A stretch of DNA of 64,000 nucleotides, taken from contig SJOL01006427.1 in assembly GCA_004794785.1 (NCBI GenBank), positions 397,808 through 461,807 of the forward strand, read 5' to 3'. The DNA comes from Opisthorchis felineus. Taxonomy: Eukaryota; Platyhelminthes; Trematoda; Opisthorchiida; Opisthorchiidae. The translations under genes were made by a program, and so were the position numbers. Shown in pieces: positions 21,761 to 34,000 of this stretch (its first letter is position 1; every line of letters starts with the position of its first letter). The notes under the pieces were generated by a model that made no database searches, was not told where the DNA came from, and worked only from the letters and a program-made list of their open reading frames with translations.

Positions 21761-22543
21761 CTAGCGCATACGCTTACCTGCCGTGTTGTGTCATTTGCAA
21801 GGAGCTATTTGTCTGGACATTTTAGTTATCCGTCACCACCTAAACTGTTTAGTCTCCCAAAAGCAGTTTAATTTCATTTATTGTTTTATGAGCATATTTC
21901 ACCGCTGTTTTACAATCCTCGCTCCTCAGCTTCGACGGAGCGCCAGTACAGTGTCAACAACTTCGTTTTTTTAATAAATTGACCGTCGAGAGAGAGACCA
22001 CCACGGCATGAACGACAAAGAGCGTGACACTTCTAACCTCAATACAGGACTTTCCACACACAAAATTACCTTCCGCCGAATTACCTGTTCCGTTTGTGTA
22101 TAGAAATAAATCCAACGTTCGATTGACCATTCTTTCTAGGATTTTGAGGACTACTTACTTTATGTAGATCATTCTATAGTAAAGGGGATGCCTACAACGA
22201 ATTCGGCAAGCCTGTTGCTCACTGGCACCCGTTTTTCAGAAGGTTTTTCAAGCCAGCTTTATGGAAAGATCTGCCAACCACCGCTGTGGACTTCATTACT
22301 AACCCACATCAAGCAGGTTATAGAACGAAAAGCAAAAGCAGCCGGAAAAGGCCTGAGGTTGCATTTTCAATTTCCTCTGTGAGCTGAGTAAATAACTTTT
22401 GATTAAGTTAAACACTGAGCTCCTGGTGGACGTCATGTACAATGGATACAGTAGATATAAATGCGGGTAGCAATTCAGACACTAGCAGACTTGGTTCGCC
22501 TGGTATCACGCCCGGACTCATAGTCATACGGTGGCTGAGTAGT
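21761..22543. other. Unassigned DNA
   Basis: No gene or repeat recognised. The nearby open frames (21656-21871, 22188-22382) have no family resemblance. Confidence 0.4.
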
Positions 22544-22708
22544 GTAGTATGCAAGTTATGGAACCACCAGGGGACGATGATTGTCCGAAGCTAGGAGTTC
22601 AAAACAATTTCTGCGGATGGAAAGCAGAAAGAAAGAGCATGAGCCGAAGCCCAGTAAGAAAGGGTGTACATCATCAATACTTACGTATAAATCAATCAAA
22701 CTGGCAGA
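22544..22708 (+). repeat. Direct repeat, copy 1 of a pair
   Basis: About 160 bases closely matching 22966-23122: shared blocks include GTAGTATGCA, GCAGAAAGAAAGA, CATGAGCCGAAGCCCAGTAA and ATAAATCAATC. Spacing about 420 bases. Probably fragments of one interspersed repeat inserted or duplicated in tandem. Confidence 0.85.
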
Positions 22709-22965
22709 CACCGTATACTGCATTGTTCCCCTTTTTGAAGAACAACGTCGCCGGCGTACCGTGGCCTACGTGAACCGGTCGGTGCTAATGGTGTGGTGAG
22801 TTAAGCTGGTGAGCGTGTGCAGAGGTTGCTGTGTCTGGGGCTGCGTCCGCCTTGTGTGATTAAGCAATGTGTCAGCTCTGAGGCCTATATGCACATGTGT
22901 AGAGCCAGGGCCCTTGTGGTAGGTCCACCAGTGAGTGGTAACCATTCTGGTTTGGTCGCCAACTA

Positions 22966-23122
22966 TGTAGTATGCACGCCATAGAAGCATCAGGGGACGG
23001 TGATTCTCCGAAGGTAGGAGTTCACAACAATTTCTGCAGATGGAAAACAGAAAGAAAGATCATGAGCCGAAGCCCAGTAAGTACATCACCAATACTTACC
23101 TATAAATCAATCGAACTGGATG
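22966..23122 (+). repeat. Direct repeat, copy 2 of a pair
   Basis: Matches 22544-22708, with a gap of about 10 bases after CCCAGTAAG. The DNA between the two copies (22709-22965) is not repeated elsewhere in the window as far as seen. Confidence 0.85.
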
Positions 23123-24660
23123 CTTTGGGCTTCACAGCCTACGATGCTGGACTGAGACTGATTAGTGCGGACGCTGCACATGGCTAGCAGACACGTATAA
23201 ATAAAGGTTGTCTGCAAAGCGAGTGCCACTCCAGTACTTAATGGTGTGTGGATAGCAACTGAGCCTGCCAGTAGAAGTACTGCTGGCAAGGATGAGGCTG
23301 GAAACCGCAGTCAATCAGCGAGAAGAATAGATATGGGGAGACTGCGTTGATCACGCCTTAAATACGTGGAACCAGGGGGCGGGCACAACTAATCCGAAAT
23401 GCTTGGCTCAGGAATAAAGCGGCAGAGAACAGAAGAAATTTCTGCCTTACATGATGCAAGCTAGTAAAGGGGGAGTTTATCTGAGCTACCGATCCGTTCG
23501 TAATTGCGAGGGAGAGTGAAGATCCTGTGTGGAAAAACGCGGTGGACGTAGATCAAGGTAGCAACACAAATGAAAATAGGCCAAGGCAGTAAGTTCTTTC
23601 TCAGTAACACTTGTCACGGAGGTCAGGCACTGGTTCCGTAGCCTTCCACTGGCGATTATCCGGAATATTCTTATCATGCCTCCCAGGAGGCCAGAAAAGT
23701 CAGTGTTTCAAGGGAAGCAGACTAAGGGGAGGAGAGGTAATTGAACCACATCTGTTTGCTGAGATGAAAATACGATGAGGGACTGAATGAGGTCTAAAGG
23801 CAAGTGAGGTCTCAATGAGGTGGAAACATTATTTTTCATCCAATGCCTTCGTGGTCATCAGCAGGTGGTGTATTTTAGGGGCTCGAAAGTGACTGGTTTG
23901 TGGAAATACAGCCTGCTATTTTTAGAAGACGTATATCTGGGTTTGAAAGGGTCGCTTGGAGGATGGGTTGTCTGAAAAAAGGAACGGCCGGCATCAACAG
24001 CGGTTTGGAAGAATTGCTTTTGGTAGTCGGCTAAGAGGAAGCAATTCAAGATCGTGTCAGTCAGTCAGTGGAGATGGTGACGATAAAATGGGTTGGTTTG
24101 CTCACAGGCAGGCAGGAAGGGAATATTGGAGGGTGACATAACAGACCATTCAGGGTGGAGAAGAATTGTGTGGATCGCTTGACAGTGCTGGCTGAGTTTG
24201 TAAAGGAATGATGAAACAAATCGGTTGGGTTTGTGGCGAAGCCTATCATCGCGTATGGAGGTCTTAGCCAGTTGCACCCAACAGGAGGTTCACAGGCGAA
24301 AAATAAGGGTGAGGATACAGCAGCGTATAGGGGAAAGAAAGCGCGCTTGCATTCATGAGGGTCTTAGAGGGATGCCATTTCGTTCAAAAAAATAATATTA
24401 GGTTTATTTCCAAACTAAGAGGGAGAATACCAATCGAGACATTGTGGAGTAGTTACAATCTGAACGTAGCGGGAAAGGCAAGACCCGGGGGCGATGTTTG
24501 GCACGTGATGAGCAATCGTAAATTGTGGGAAAAAAGTAACTGGAACAATGGGACATGGGGTATGACTAGTTCAGTGAGCCCCGCACTAGAACTAAACCGA
24601 AATTAATTTCACTGAAACTATCGGGTTTTCGAAGTTGCGAATTTTACGGGGAGTTAGTCT
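23123..24660. other. Purine-rich segment without supported gene
   Basis: The plus strand is visibly enriched in G and A between about 23280 and 24600, with tracts such as GGGGAGGAGAGG and GGCAGGCAGGAAGGG. Open frames here are shadows of the skew. Possibly old repeat DNA; no family recognised. Confidence 0.45.
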
Positions 24661-24899
24661 AATCCGGTTGCACGTTCCAGTGATATGATGAAATTTCTTT
24701 ACGTGACCGAACTTTCAAGGTCGCCGACCACCGCCAATTCTAACCTGTGTACCTGTAACGCAATTGAAACTGGACTCTACCTGTGAAGTGAACCGAACCA
24801 GAAGAACTACACTCTAGGCTGGACCCAAATCCATTTAGTTTCCCCCATCGGCCCAACACTTGGTCACGCACCCTAACACACAAAATCCTTCGGCCGATA

Positions 24900-25045
24900 C
24901 CCAAAAGAGATTTCGCTTGACTTAGATGATTGGTTTTCCTTCCGCCTTAAATCTCGACCTACCTCGTAACCTAGTCACTTGGCCTGACGAAGATTTTGTT
25001 CAAGAGCGAAACGTTGCTCAGCAATAAACCTAAAGATTGTTACCA
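24900..25045 (+). mobile_element. Possible end of a Penelope-like element
   Basis: Contains GGCCTGACGAAG ... GAGCGAAACGTTG at about 24983-25015, a pattern often found at the ends of Penelope-like elements near their 3' or pseudo-LTR parts. No reverse transcriptase is recognisable upstream. Weak call from motif alone. Confidence 0.3.
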
Positions 25046-25055
25046 AACTTTTCCG

Positions 25056-25205
25056 AAAATGGACTCTACCTGCTTACACGTGTTTATCATATAACCCTAT
25101 GTATGTGCATTGCCCTTCTTCTCTATTACAAATGCACCCGAATAAACCCATTGACTGCTTCCATACCATGTTGTTTTACTTTTGTACACTATCGGTTTCG
25201 GTTCG
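25056..25205 (+). repeat. Direct repeat, copy 1 (25 kb pair)
   Basis: About 150 bases nearly identical to 26060-26220: GGACTCTACCTGCTTACACG, TGTTTATCATATAACCCTAT, GTATGTGCAT, then a diverged continuation through GTTGTTTTAC and TCGGTTTCGGTT. The first block (GGACTCTACCTG) also occurs at 24773, so there are at least three starts of the same unit. Confidence 0.88.
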
Positions 25206-26051
25206 AATATCTCCGTTGCCACTGGCAACACTTCCGGAGACCGAATCCTGCTGCATCCTCCATTACTTTGACATTTGAAATTCCGCACGTTTCTCGTCCC
25301 TATTTGTAACCCCGCTCCACTTTTGTGTTTGGTGCGTCTATATGAACTGACGTTTGTTTGTCCTTACCACTTCACCCACTTGGCCTTGAGGTCATCCAGC
25401 CATTTGTGGCCGATTTACGTACGTGTGACTGTCTCACGTGGGAGCCTGTTTGCTCATTTGGTCCGTGCTTTTGAAGTCCAAGTGGACCGTTTGTCGTTGA
25501 CGAGTATCTGTTTGTACTGTACTGTTTGTACATTTTGTGGATTGATGTCTTATGTTAATAGTACCGTATAGAAACCCAGCTCCGACTTTGTTTTGCCTTC
25601 CCGGAGGTTCTGGTATTACGCGTCACTAGAAAATAGCGTTTGCTCGTTACACCTGTGGTTGACCAAACCCGCCTTAAAGTTACCAACTCAGGAGGCAACT
25701 TGAGTGATGCGTCGTCCGACTGCCACCAAGCAAAAGAGTTCCTCAACGCGAACAAAAATGCCGGGAATAATGGTCCTCAAACAGACAGTTTTTTGTCATC
25801 AACTGACCGAGCGCCAGCAGCCTTTGGACATCCTTCAGCAGCACACATGTCATTCGTGACCCTTGTCAACCACATGAGGACGTGCATTGTATATTTTACA
25901 ATCAGTTAAAGCCCATTCTTCTACGTGATCCTAGCCCACCCATCAACGTTCTACTCCCTTCCACCTGTTAGCGAAACAGTGGGAATAAGTACATGTGTTA
26001 CAAGCACTTTTCGAGCACTGGGGACATTTCTCAGACTCGGGAGGGGGCATT

Positions 26052-26222
26052 ATAACGCAATAGAAACTGGACTGTACCTGCTTACACGTGTTTATCATAT
26101 AACCCTATGTATGTGCATCCCTCTTCTTCTCTACTATAGGTACACCCGACTAAACCAATTGACTGTTTCCATACTATGTTGTTTTACCTTTGTACACCTT
26201 CGGTTTCGGTACCGGTTCGGAT
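26052..26222 (+). repeat. Direct repeat, copy 2 (25 kb pair)
   Basis: Begins AACGCAATAGAAACTGGACT, as does the partial unit at 24758, then matches 25056-25205. The 850 bases between the copies (25206-26051) are pyrimidine-rich and unassigned. Confidence 0.88.
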
Positions 26223-29200
26223 AAATACGTGTTGTTGTCACGTTCCGCTCTTCTCTCCCGCATCATTTAGCCTGCGCGAATGGGTGCTTCGTGTTTCAGG
26301 TGGATGCAATAATACCAATTTCCATATACATTCATTGCAGAACCGTCGCGTGCCGTCACTACATCCTCGCGAAAGCCGAATACCGCTGACTTCATGAAAT
26401 CCCACGCTACATGCCAGTTGAAGAGATAAAGCAAGAAATCAAATCTTAGAATATTTTAATGTTCTGCCGTGTTCTTTAATTGGATATAAACTCTACGGCG
26501 AAATTTCACCAGGTGGATTGTTCAATGACGTTTGTGTGCGTTATACTCGTCAGACGTAACAAATTTGAGGATTCCGTTAATTGGAATTCGGCATGACGCC
26601 GGTTTTGGGAAAGCTCGCCTTACGTGTATTATGATGACGGAAGAAAAACTGGTGAATTACGCAGTAGTGATGCTAGTGTGCATCTTCGCGGATGGTCCCT
26701 ATTCTCAGACATGCACAACTAGTCGGCAGATGATGCAGCATACACAGAGATCTGCATGTGAATTGCCAATAAAGCAATATCCTTCCAATTGGAAATAATG
26801 AGGCTTCTTAACTGGAATGCGTAATAAAGCGCAACGGCACTTTCCGGAATTGTGGCCAGTTATTAGTTTTCATCATAATAACCGTACTGTTTGGCATTTA
26901 CCTCGACTACTTATCGTAACCGCTAGGCCCATACCTATGCGCGACGCAGATTACGAGACAGCAATTGTGCATGATAGCCTCATCCAAAGGCCAACGACGG
27001 TCATCCGTACTTATTCACGTTGTCCATCTGCCATGCTCACGCCTGAAAAATATACAACCATCCTTGGAGATTTATGTTTGTATTTTTCGGTTGCATCCGT
27101 GCGAAGATAATGTGAAGTCAATCCAGTGATCGTTCTTGGTAAGCAGCTTTCACTCGACGGGATTCCTGGTGAGAGGATTGTATAACCAATTACAACTCGT
27201 GTACATCTTCTGCGATATCTCTGAAAACACATGATTAAACACGGTGCTCAATAAATACCGTCTTCCACAATACCTGATCTGTGTCCACACCGAAGCTGGA
27301 GCTTACTATTATAAACGAAAACTTACCACTTACTCAATTAGTTCCATTGGTTATATTGAGTAAAACGATGATGCGATGGCAAGATTATGTGGTCATATGC
27401 ATTACTGGACGCAGCAAAGTTAAAGTTAAAGAGGGGTGTATATAAGTCGGTCGTCAGACCAAGTTGTGTAGACTAGATCCCCAGAATTTAAGAACACCAT
27501 GCGTCTTCAAACGTGTCCCAATGGGTGTGGCCGTGGCGACGATTTGGTTAGTGGTCGGGTTTTCAGTGTCAAATGTTATCCTTTAGAGAACTAAGTCCTA
27601 ACTTCAGTCAAATTTTGCTTCCTGTCAATTATACTCCGTAGCTTAATGAAAACAAAAGTGCTATTGTCCGCATCATAACTTGGAACCATCTCATAATCAA
27701 CTACAGTAACAGTGACCAACTCGGGGATACGTTCGTGGACATCACTTATCAGCTTCGGCGTTTGCGTTTGTAAACCGACAGTTCTGAGATCTTCAGCACT
27801 CAGTTAGAACTAAAAAAGCTTTTACATCTCAGAACACCTAACCGCTGAAAGGCGGTCGTTATTTCACGCCACCCTGAGGCTCTCTTCCATGCCTGCCATA
27901 TGGGTTTTCTCCTCCTCGAACACATCTTTCATGCCAAAGTAATGTAACGCATCTTCACTTGCAAAATTATGCTTGAACTATCCGAACATATGAGTGAATA
28001 AGATAGCCACTCTTGATTCTAGCAAAATGTCTCTGATGATGATGACCTCATTAAAGACTGCAAGGTTCATTCTCTCTTACTGCCCCAGAAATGGATATCC
28101 TTCAACCCACTTCCGAGTATTATGCAACGCCACAGTGCCACCACTCCCGCTTTGCCTTATAAGCTGCCGATGGACCCCGACTTCCCATAACCCATCCCCT
28201 CAATGAGCCTTGCTCACCCATCCACATTTGTCCCACCTGGCGGGCCTTTTCGTCTGCGACCCATCCCTAAACATCCACTATCACTTTCTGTACCATGTCC
28301 CCCCCCATTCCGAACCCCCCGACCCAGACGATGCTAAGGACTGAATGGTTGAAAACTCCCCCTTTAGCTCCTAAGTACCCTCCCTTCCATTCATTGCTCT
28401 ACTCACAGTGGTAAGTACACCTCGATGTACTCTGAACACACGCCTAGTTAACCCTAATTAACGCATCACCACTCTGCCCAAATTCCATAGAAGACAAACC
28501 ACACAGCGGGGATTTTTAAAGACATCCTAATTAAAGCGGTTAACCCGCCATTGAAACTATCCCTTATTTCAACAATAGAAGTATAAAATTGAAACGGATG
28601 CAGCTTTGTCGAACGCCTGTGTCACTGGCTTAAGCTTGCCCCGGTTGTAGCATGTATCCCGGGAAACCGTCCTATGAATCAGAAACATGGACAGTAGCAG
28701 AGGTATAATGCTGTCTCAGGTGTAAGCTAACAGAGGCTTATTAAATGCATGCAGCGTGATGTATGTGACACAGTTCGTATAGCAAAGCCTGTATCCTTTT
28801 TTCTATTTTCTAATCGCGCAATGCTGAGGTAACCTCATCGTCCAAGCATGCGGCACGACCATGCACCCCACGTTTTTCGCCGATCCCCTGTACATGAATG
28901 CCCTAAATTACTAACTCCTCTGAACAACCCAGCTTACAGTGTTATTTAGCATCACGTAATATCAGAAAACCATTTCCCCGTTCCTTATGCTACCGTTCAC
29001 CGTAGCCCCTCACAGGTAACTTATCTACCTCTGAAGCTTCCTAAATAAAATTCTGAATGAGCGCTACCGAATCGTACAAACAGTGTCCTTGGTGGCTTTC
29101 CAACCTCCATTTTGCCCTATCCATCTCGAATACACGACATTCCCACCACCCCAGAAGCCTGCAAGCTAATCGCTTACGAACCCACTAATTGTATGGCGCT

Positions 29201-30500
29201 ATCAAGCCTCCAGTATCGCGGTGAAGATAAAGCCTTGCACTGCACCAAATAGAGCGTGTGCTGACTATCATAAAATATCCAGCAAACCTGCTAGGCGCAA
29301 CGAAATCCTTGGCTTTGGCTGGCTGCACGCCTGCTGCAACGATATGAAACTTTTTCCTACATAGATCGCGAATATCCGCTTTATTTTACGTTTTTTGATA
29401 ACGAGTCCGACGTAATTATTGTTAATGCACTCTTTCAAATATTTTCAAATCCACTATGGCAGAAAACACACAAAGGAACCAACTTTCCCACAAAACGGCC
29501 TAACCGTCTTCACGCCGAGCCCTGGTAGCCATTGAACATATGAACTGCGCGCCCAAATTAGACCTTGAGTACGTTTAAACAGTATCCATCGAAACCGCGA
29601 ATGTCTGGTGAGATTGTAAGGCTTTGATTAAACACCATCAAATGCTACAACTTTATGTTGAAGTTCCTTGTTTCGAACTAGGGTTTCATAGCAATTTGGG
29701 GTGTACGCGTAAGGATCGACGTTCAGTTGTGCAGCCCGTTAACTTAAAATGAAACTGACAACCATTGCTGGCCATGAGTGACTTTCGGCGGTTGAGATAA
29801 CGGCCAGGTGTCAACAGTCGTTCTTTATCATGCGCAGCGTACTACATGGTACTGAGTGACACGGTGGGAGGAGGGGGGACCAGAGGATTTGGGTGGAGTG
29901 AGAGGACTTGAGGAAGGTGGGAAAACACTTCGGCGACGTACAACAATAATGGTGGACACCACGATGTTGTTGAATTTAGTTCTCTCTCACGAGTTGTTTG
30001 GCAAAGCGCGTGGGTTTCACCTTTTGCTCTGACCGTAGACACCAGAACGGCAGCCCTGGAGAGTTATGTACCCTCGTCAGATATGGTATCCTCTTGCTTC
30101 TTCGGTTGTTTTCGGCGACCCGTGCGCTTTTACGGCCGAGTTTTAGGCAGACTGATCATAAATTGTCCTATTACGCTTGCCTGTGGAGCCCCAGAACGTG
30201 AGCATGTACATATATGTGCATACATGTAGAAGTGAGAATGCGTAGTGTACGGTTGGTCTGCGGATAATTTTGTGGTAGGAATCAAAGTCGAGGTAGACTA
30301 CCGTGTCTGTTTGTGCTGAGGATACTGGTAACTGGCGCTCATGCGAGTCGTTTAGGAAGGGTTTCCGCAGGTAAGCGGAGATAGACCTATTTTGTTTTGA
30401 AGTCATGATAATAGCTTCTTGCGCAGTATCGACGTGGGGAGGTTGTAGTTGGGAAACGTCATAATTTCAGCCTCCAGAACACAAGCCTTGGAGCTGTTTT
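26223..30500. other. Unassigned intergenic DNA, partly C-rich
   Basis: No gene supported. Between about 28050 and 29200 the plus strand is rich in C and T (for example CCCCCCCCATTCCGAACCCC). A short stretch near 28664-28700 reads YESETWTVAEV, resembling the C-terminal 'YGSETWT' motif of LINE proteins, and may mark a very old LINE remnant. Only this motif supports it. Confidence 0.35.
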
Positions 30501-31000
30501 GTAAGTCGGTAAAAAAGAAATCATGCGTCGTGTTTCATTTGGTGATTTTGATGCTCAGAGTGGGCAGGGAGCTTGTCTCGACTCTGATGAGCTCAGCCAA
30601 GTGATGAACCTAAAAGTTAGGTGCCAAGATCTTCGGAGAAAAGTGGTCTTCGGGTGGACGAACTTTGGGCTATGTAGGAGTGCGGATGGCTGTCACGGCA
30701 CTGGATGATTTTAATCAGTGATAGGCAGGGGGACTTGGTAAATCTGAAAAAGCAGAATTTGGTGATTGGGTTACGACGGAGGTTGTGCGAGCCAAACAAC
30801 GGACACCTAGACGGCAGCCGCGTTGGAAAGAGGTGCTTAAAATTTTACTGCTTTGAAGGACAAAAAGTCTGGAGGAACTTAAGGCCCGCTGCCAAAAACA
30901 AGGACAACGCAGCAGACTACAGGAATGTATTCACTTCTGTGGGTGACAGGCAACCGATGGGCGTAAGTGAGCTTTAAAAAACTAGAGGGTACTTTTTGCC
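30501..31000 (+). pseudogene. Possible LINE endonuclease remnant
   Basis: The plus strand reads FGDFDAQSGQ at about 30538-30567, like the 'GDFNAxVG' core of LINE endonucleases. Further on, in other frames, there are charged protein-like stretches up to about 30975. No RT was found downstream. Low certainty. Confidence 0.25.
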
Positions 31001-34000
31001 CTCAGATGAGGACAAGTCGCCAAGGAGATTAATTGCTCTCTGCTTTCGGGCCTCCGTGGAGCACGACAAGCCATTCACAATTGTTTTTGGGCGCATTGAT
31101 AAGATAGCTTGGGCCAGCATAGCCGTTTCAGCGTGGTGCTATGGAAAATCCTCCCCAACTTGTGACCTGCGAAGCAGATAGAGCGGAACGGGCGCCTTTA
31201 GGCTCCCTGCGTATCTTAGGGTTGATTATCCCGGATAGATTACTGAATAAAGGAAAACAGGAGAGCAGCATCTTAGGACCAAACTGCCCCTTCGGTGTGA
31301 TGGGACTTATAAAGCACCTGGTAAACATGCTTCATGTGTTCTTAAGGTTTCGAGCGCTTTGAGTTTGATGACCACGAGCCAACTGCTACTGATGTGAATA
31401 CACTCCTTCAGCCTTTCTAAAATAGATGCACACCGAGGAACAATGTCCCTACCAGTATGACCTACAGGATCAAAGCAGTACACGGCATCATATTTACAGG
31501 GGTAAACGGGTTGAGTCTCTAAGTAAGGGCTATAACTCCATTCGAGTCTGTCCAAAGTATCAAAGCAATTTTTCATCGTCAAAGATAGGCATTGATAAAT
31601 CTGGTTTAGGGTTATTAACCAAAAAATATTTCGCTTACCGTTTGTGAAATACTCATCCGTAGGCGTGGAAGTTTTCTTGAATAGGTATTTCCCCGATAGT
31701 GAGCGCACATCAGCACATTGATACAATCAATAAATTCCGACGACTTTACCTGAGAATATAGTCAAGCAAACTGCACAAACCGCACGCGTCACTGACAGTG
31801 TAAGATGGGCATCAGCTGCTGGTCTTCACTTGACGAAGTACAAATCCTGTCTTTAACCGGTAGCATTATTACCTCCGGTTACTAATGGTCCTTGACTACA
31901 ATAAAATGTGCTTAGTGTTACGACAAACCAAGCCCCTTGTTTTTAGGCTGATCGCACAATTCGCAACTCATGGCTGCTGCCAGTGTGCGTTACACTACAC
32001 ATTTATGGCTTTTTGGTATTTTTACCCCCTAAGATCGTCATAAGGAACTCATCATTTTGTGGAGAAGAATGTTTCCTAGCTAAATGCACCGTCTTTTAAT
32101 AAAGTGGCTCAGTTGCCCATGTTGCCAAGACCAACTTAATACAGCTGCATTACAACACATTTGTCGCCCGCTCTTCTCAGTGAACTCAGAACGACCCAGC
32201 CTCCTTTGTATGATGCATCTCTTTCGAAAAATATGGTATTACACAAAGCAGCACAGCAGTCGGCGGAAAAAGCGCATCTTTGACTGTTTGATGTGACAGT
32301 AAAATATGGACTTAAAAGTAAGAAAAACAACCGGCTCCCGACTGGCAGGATAAAATTCATCGACATTACTCGGCGCCAGCTGGGTTCCGATGAGGCCATT
32401 CAACCTGACAGTTTAGGGACTAGCGTTCTGCTTGCCATCACATTTACTCAAACTTTTGGCACTAATCTTTTAGTTCGAAGACATTTTGAACTGGGATGAA
32501 CGAGTTACAGTTGAATGCAGGTAAAATTAGCACAAGGTCTCTTTTCAGATCGATACTTCCGTCATTTGGAACCTAAGAAGTATACATGTAAAGCACGTGC
32601 ACTTACTTGGCAAATGCTTACTTTCCTTAAAGTCCGCGGGTGGATTAAATGAATACATTTATTCTTATTTATAAGCGCTTTCAGGGAGCGACCAGTTCCC
32701 ATATAGAGTCTCGGGTTTTTTTCCTAATAAGCATGGGCTGCGAGAATAAAGTTCAACGCAACAGTTATCTTCTCAAGAGGCCACTTGAAAATGACAGTTT
32801 AAAGTGGCCGTTTCTCATTCGGGATTTCAAAAGACAGAGAACCGGTAAAGCAGCGAAAACTCAACCTGAGAAATTCTGCATTTCCGCATGATACAGCTTC
32901 CATTTAAATAACCTTGAGGTTTTTATGCACTAGATTTTAAGCATAGATTTGCATTTCAGTTTAAACGCAGCCGCCAGTTATACTAACACCAAGATGCTCA
33001 TGTCAGCCGCACGTCAGCAGATTTCACGCTAGTTGGTTGGCATTACTGGTCTCGCGTACGTCTCGCTTCCGGTAGGGATAAATTTATGGATCACCTGGTA
33101 AAGAAAACTAAGCCACCTACCCAAGGATACGAAGCGCAGCAGGGTTGCCTATGCACAAAATAGCAGAATCAGTTACGCTAGCCCCCCAGTTCGTTTACCA
33201 TTATAGGCTGAAATTTTCTATGTATCTGTTTTGACAAGCCAAACCAGTCGGCGAAAATTGCCGGTTATCATTGTCTTGACGTATATAATATTTGGAAGTT
33301 AACTACGACGGTATTAGTGTTCCGGTTTCTGCCATCTGTTGATTGTAACCTTGAAGAGATATATGGTGGCAAAGTACGGATTGGTTGCACTGCTGTTCAG
33401 TACGCAGCACATTCGGTTTGAAGCGTTGTCAAAATACTTTATCTTCATCTCTGAATGGTTCAACTTAAGCATAGGAATCCAATGGGCACCATCCAATACA
33501 AAGACATACACAGCAAAATACAGAATAATCAGCAGCGCTGTGTTTTGGCTTCTCGTATCTTAACCTGCGTAATTCAAACATGAAACAATAACAGATAAAG
33601 CAGGTTGAAGATACACCCTTGTTTGTTTCGCACAGTTAATAAACCGTTTTCGAACTTTCAAACTTAAAGACCTCCCTAATATACGGATACTGGGATCCGT
33701 GTGAAAGAACGATTCTGATTAGCTTTTGGTTTCTTCTGAGTTTTCTGCTAAAATATTCAACGAAGACAAGTTAGGGTTCAACGTTTTTTCCAAAAGAACT
33801 CTTAAATCCAGAAAATCCCCAAGGAAATAACCAACACTGGCCACCCAAGCGGAATACATTCTTCTGCGATGTGGTCCCCTCGGAGAAGGGTGTATCTATA
33901 AAAGGGAGAAAATATTTATTTAGGCTTGAGTCGATCACATTTATTCATTTATTCTATCTTTGTACCCCTCTCGGAATATGGCGCTTTCACAAAACATCAT

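Noticed and set aside
24983..25015. Hammerhead ribozyme
   Set aside because: CTGACGA and CGAAAC core-like pieces are present, but the bases between them do not form a convincing stem II and no flanking stems were found.
31307..31726. 139-codon minus-strand open frame
   Set aside because: No family resemblance, no splice structure around it.
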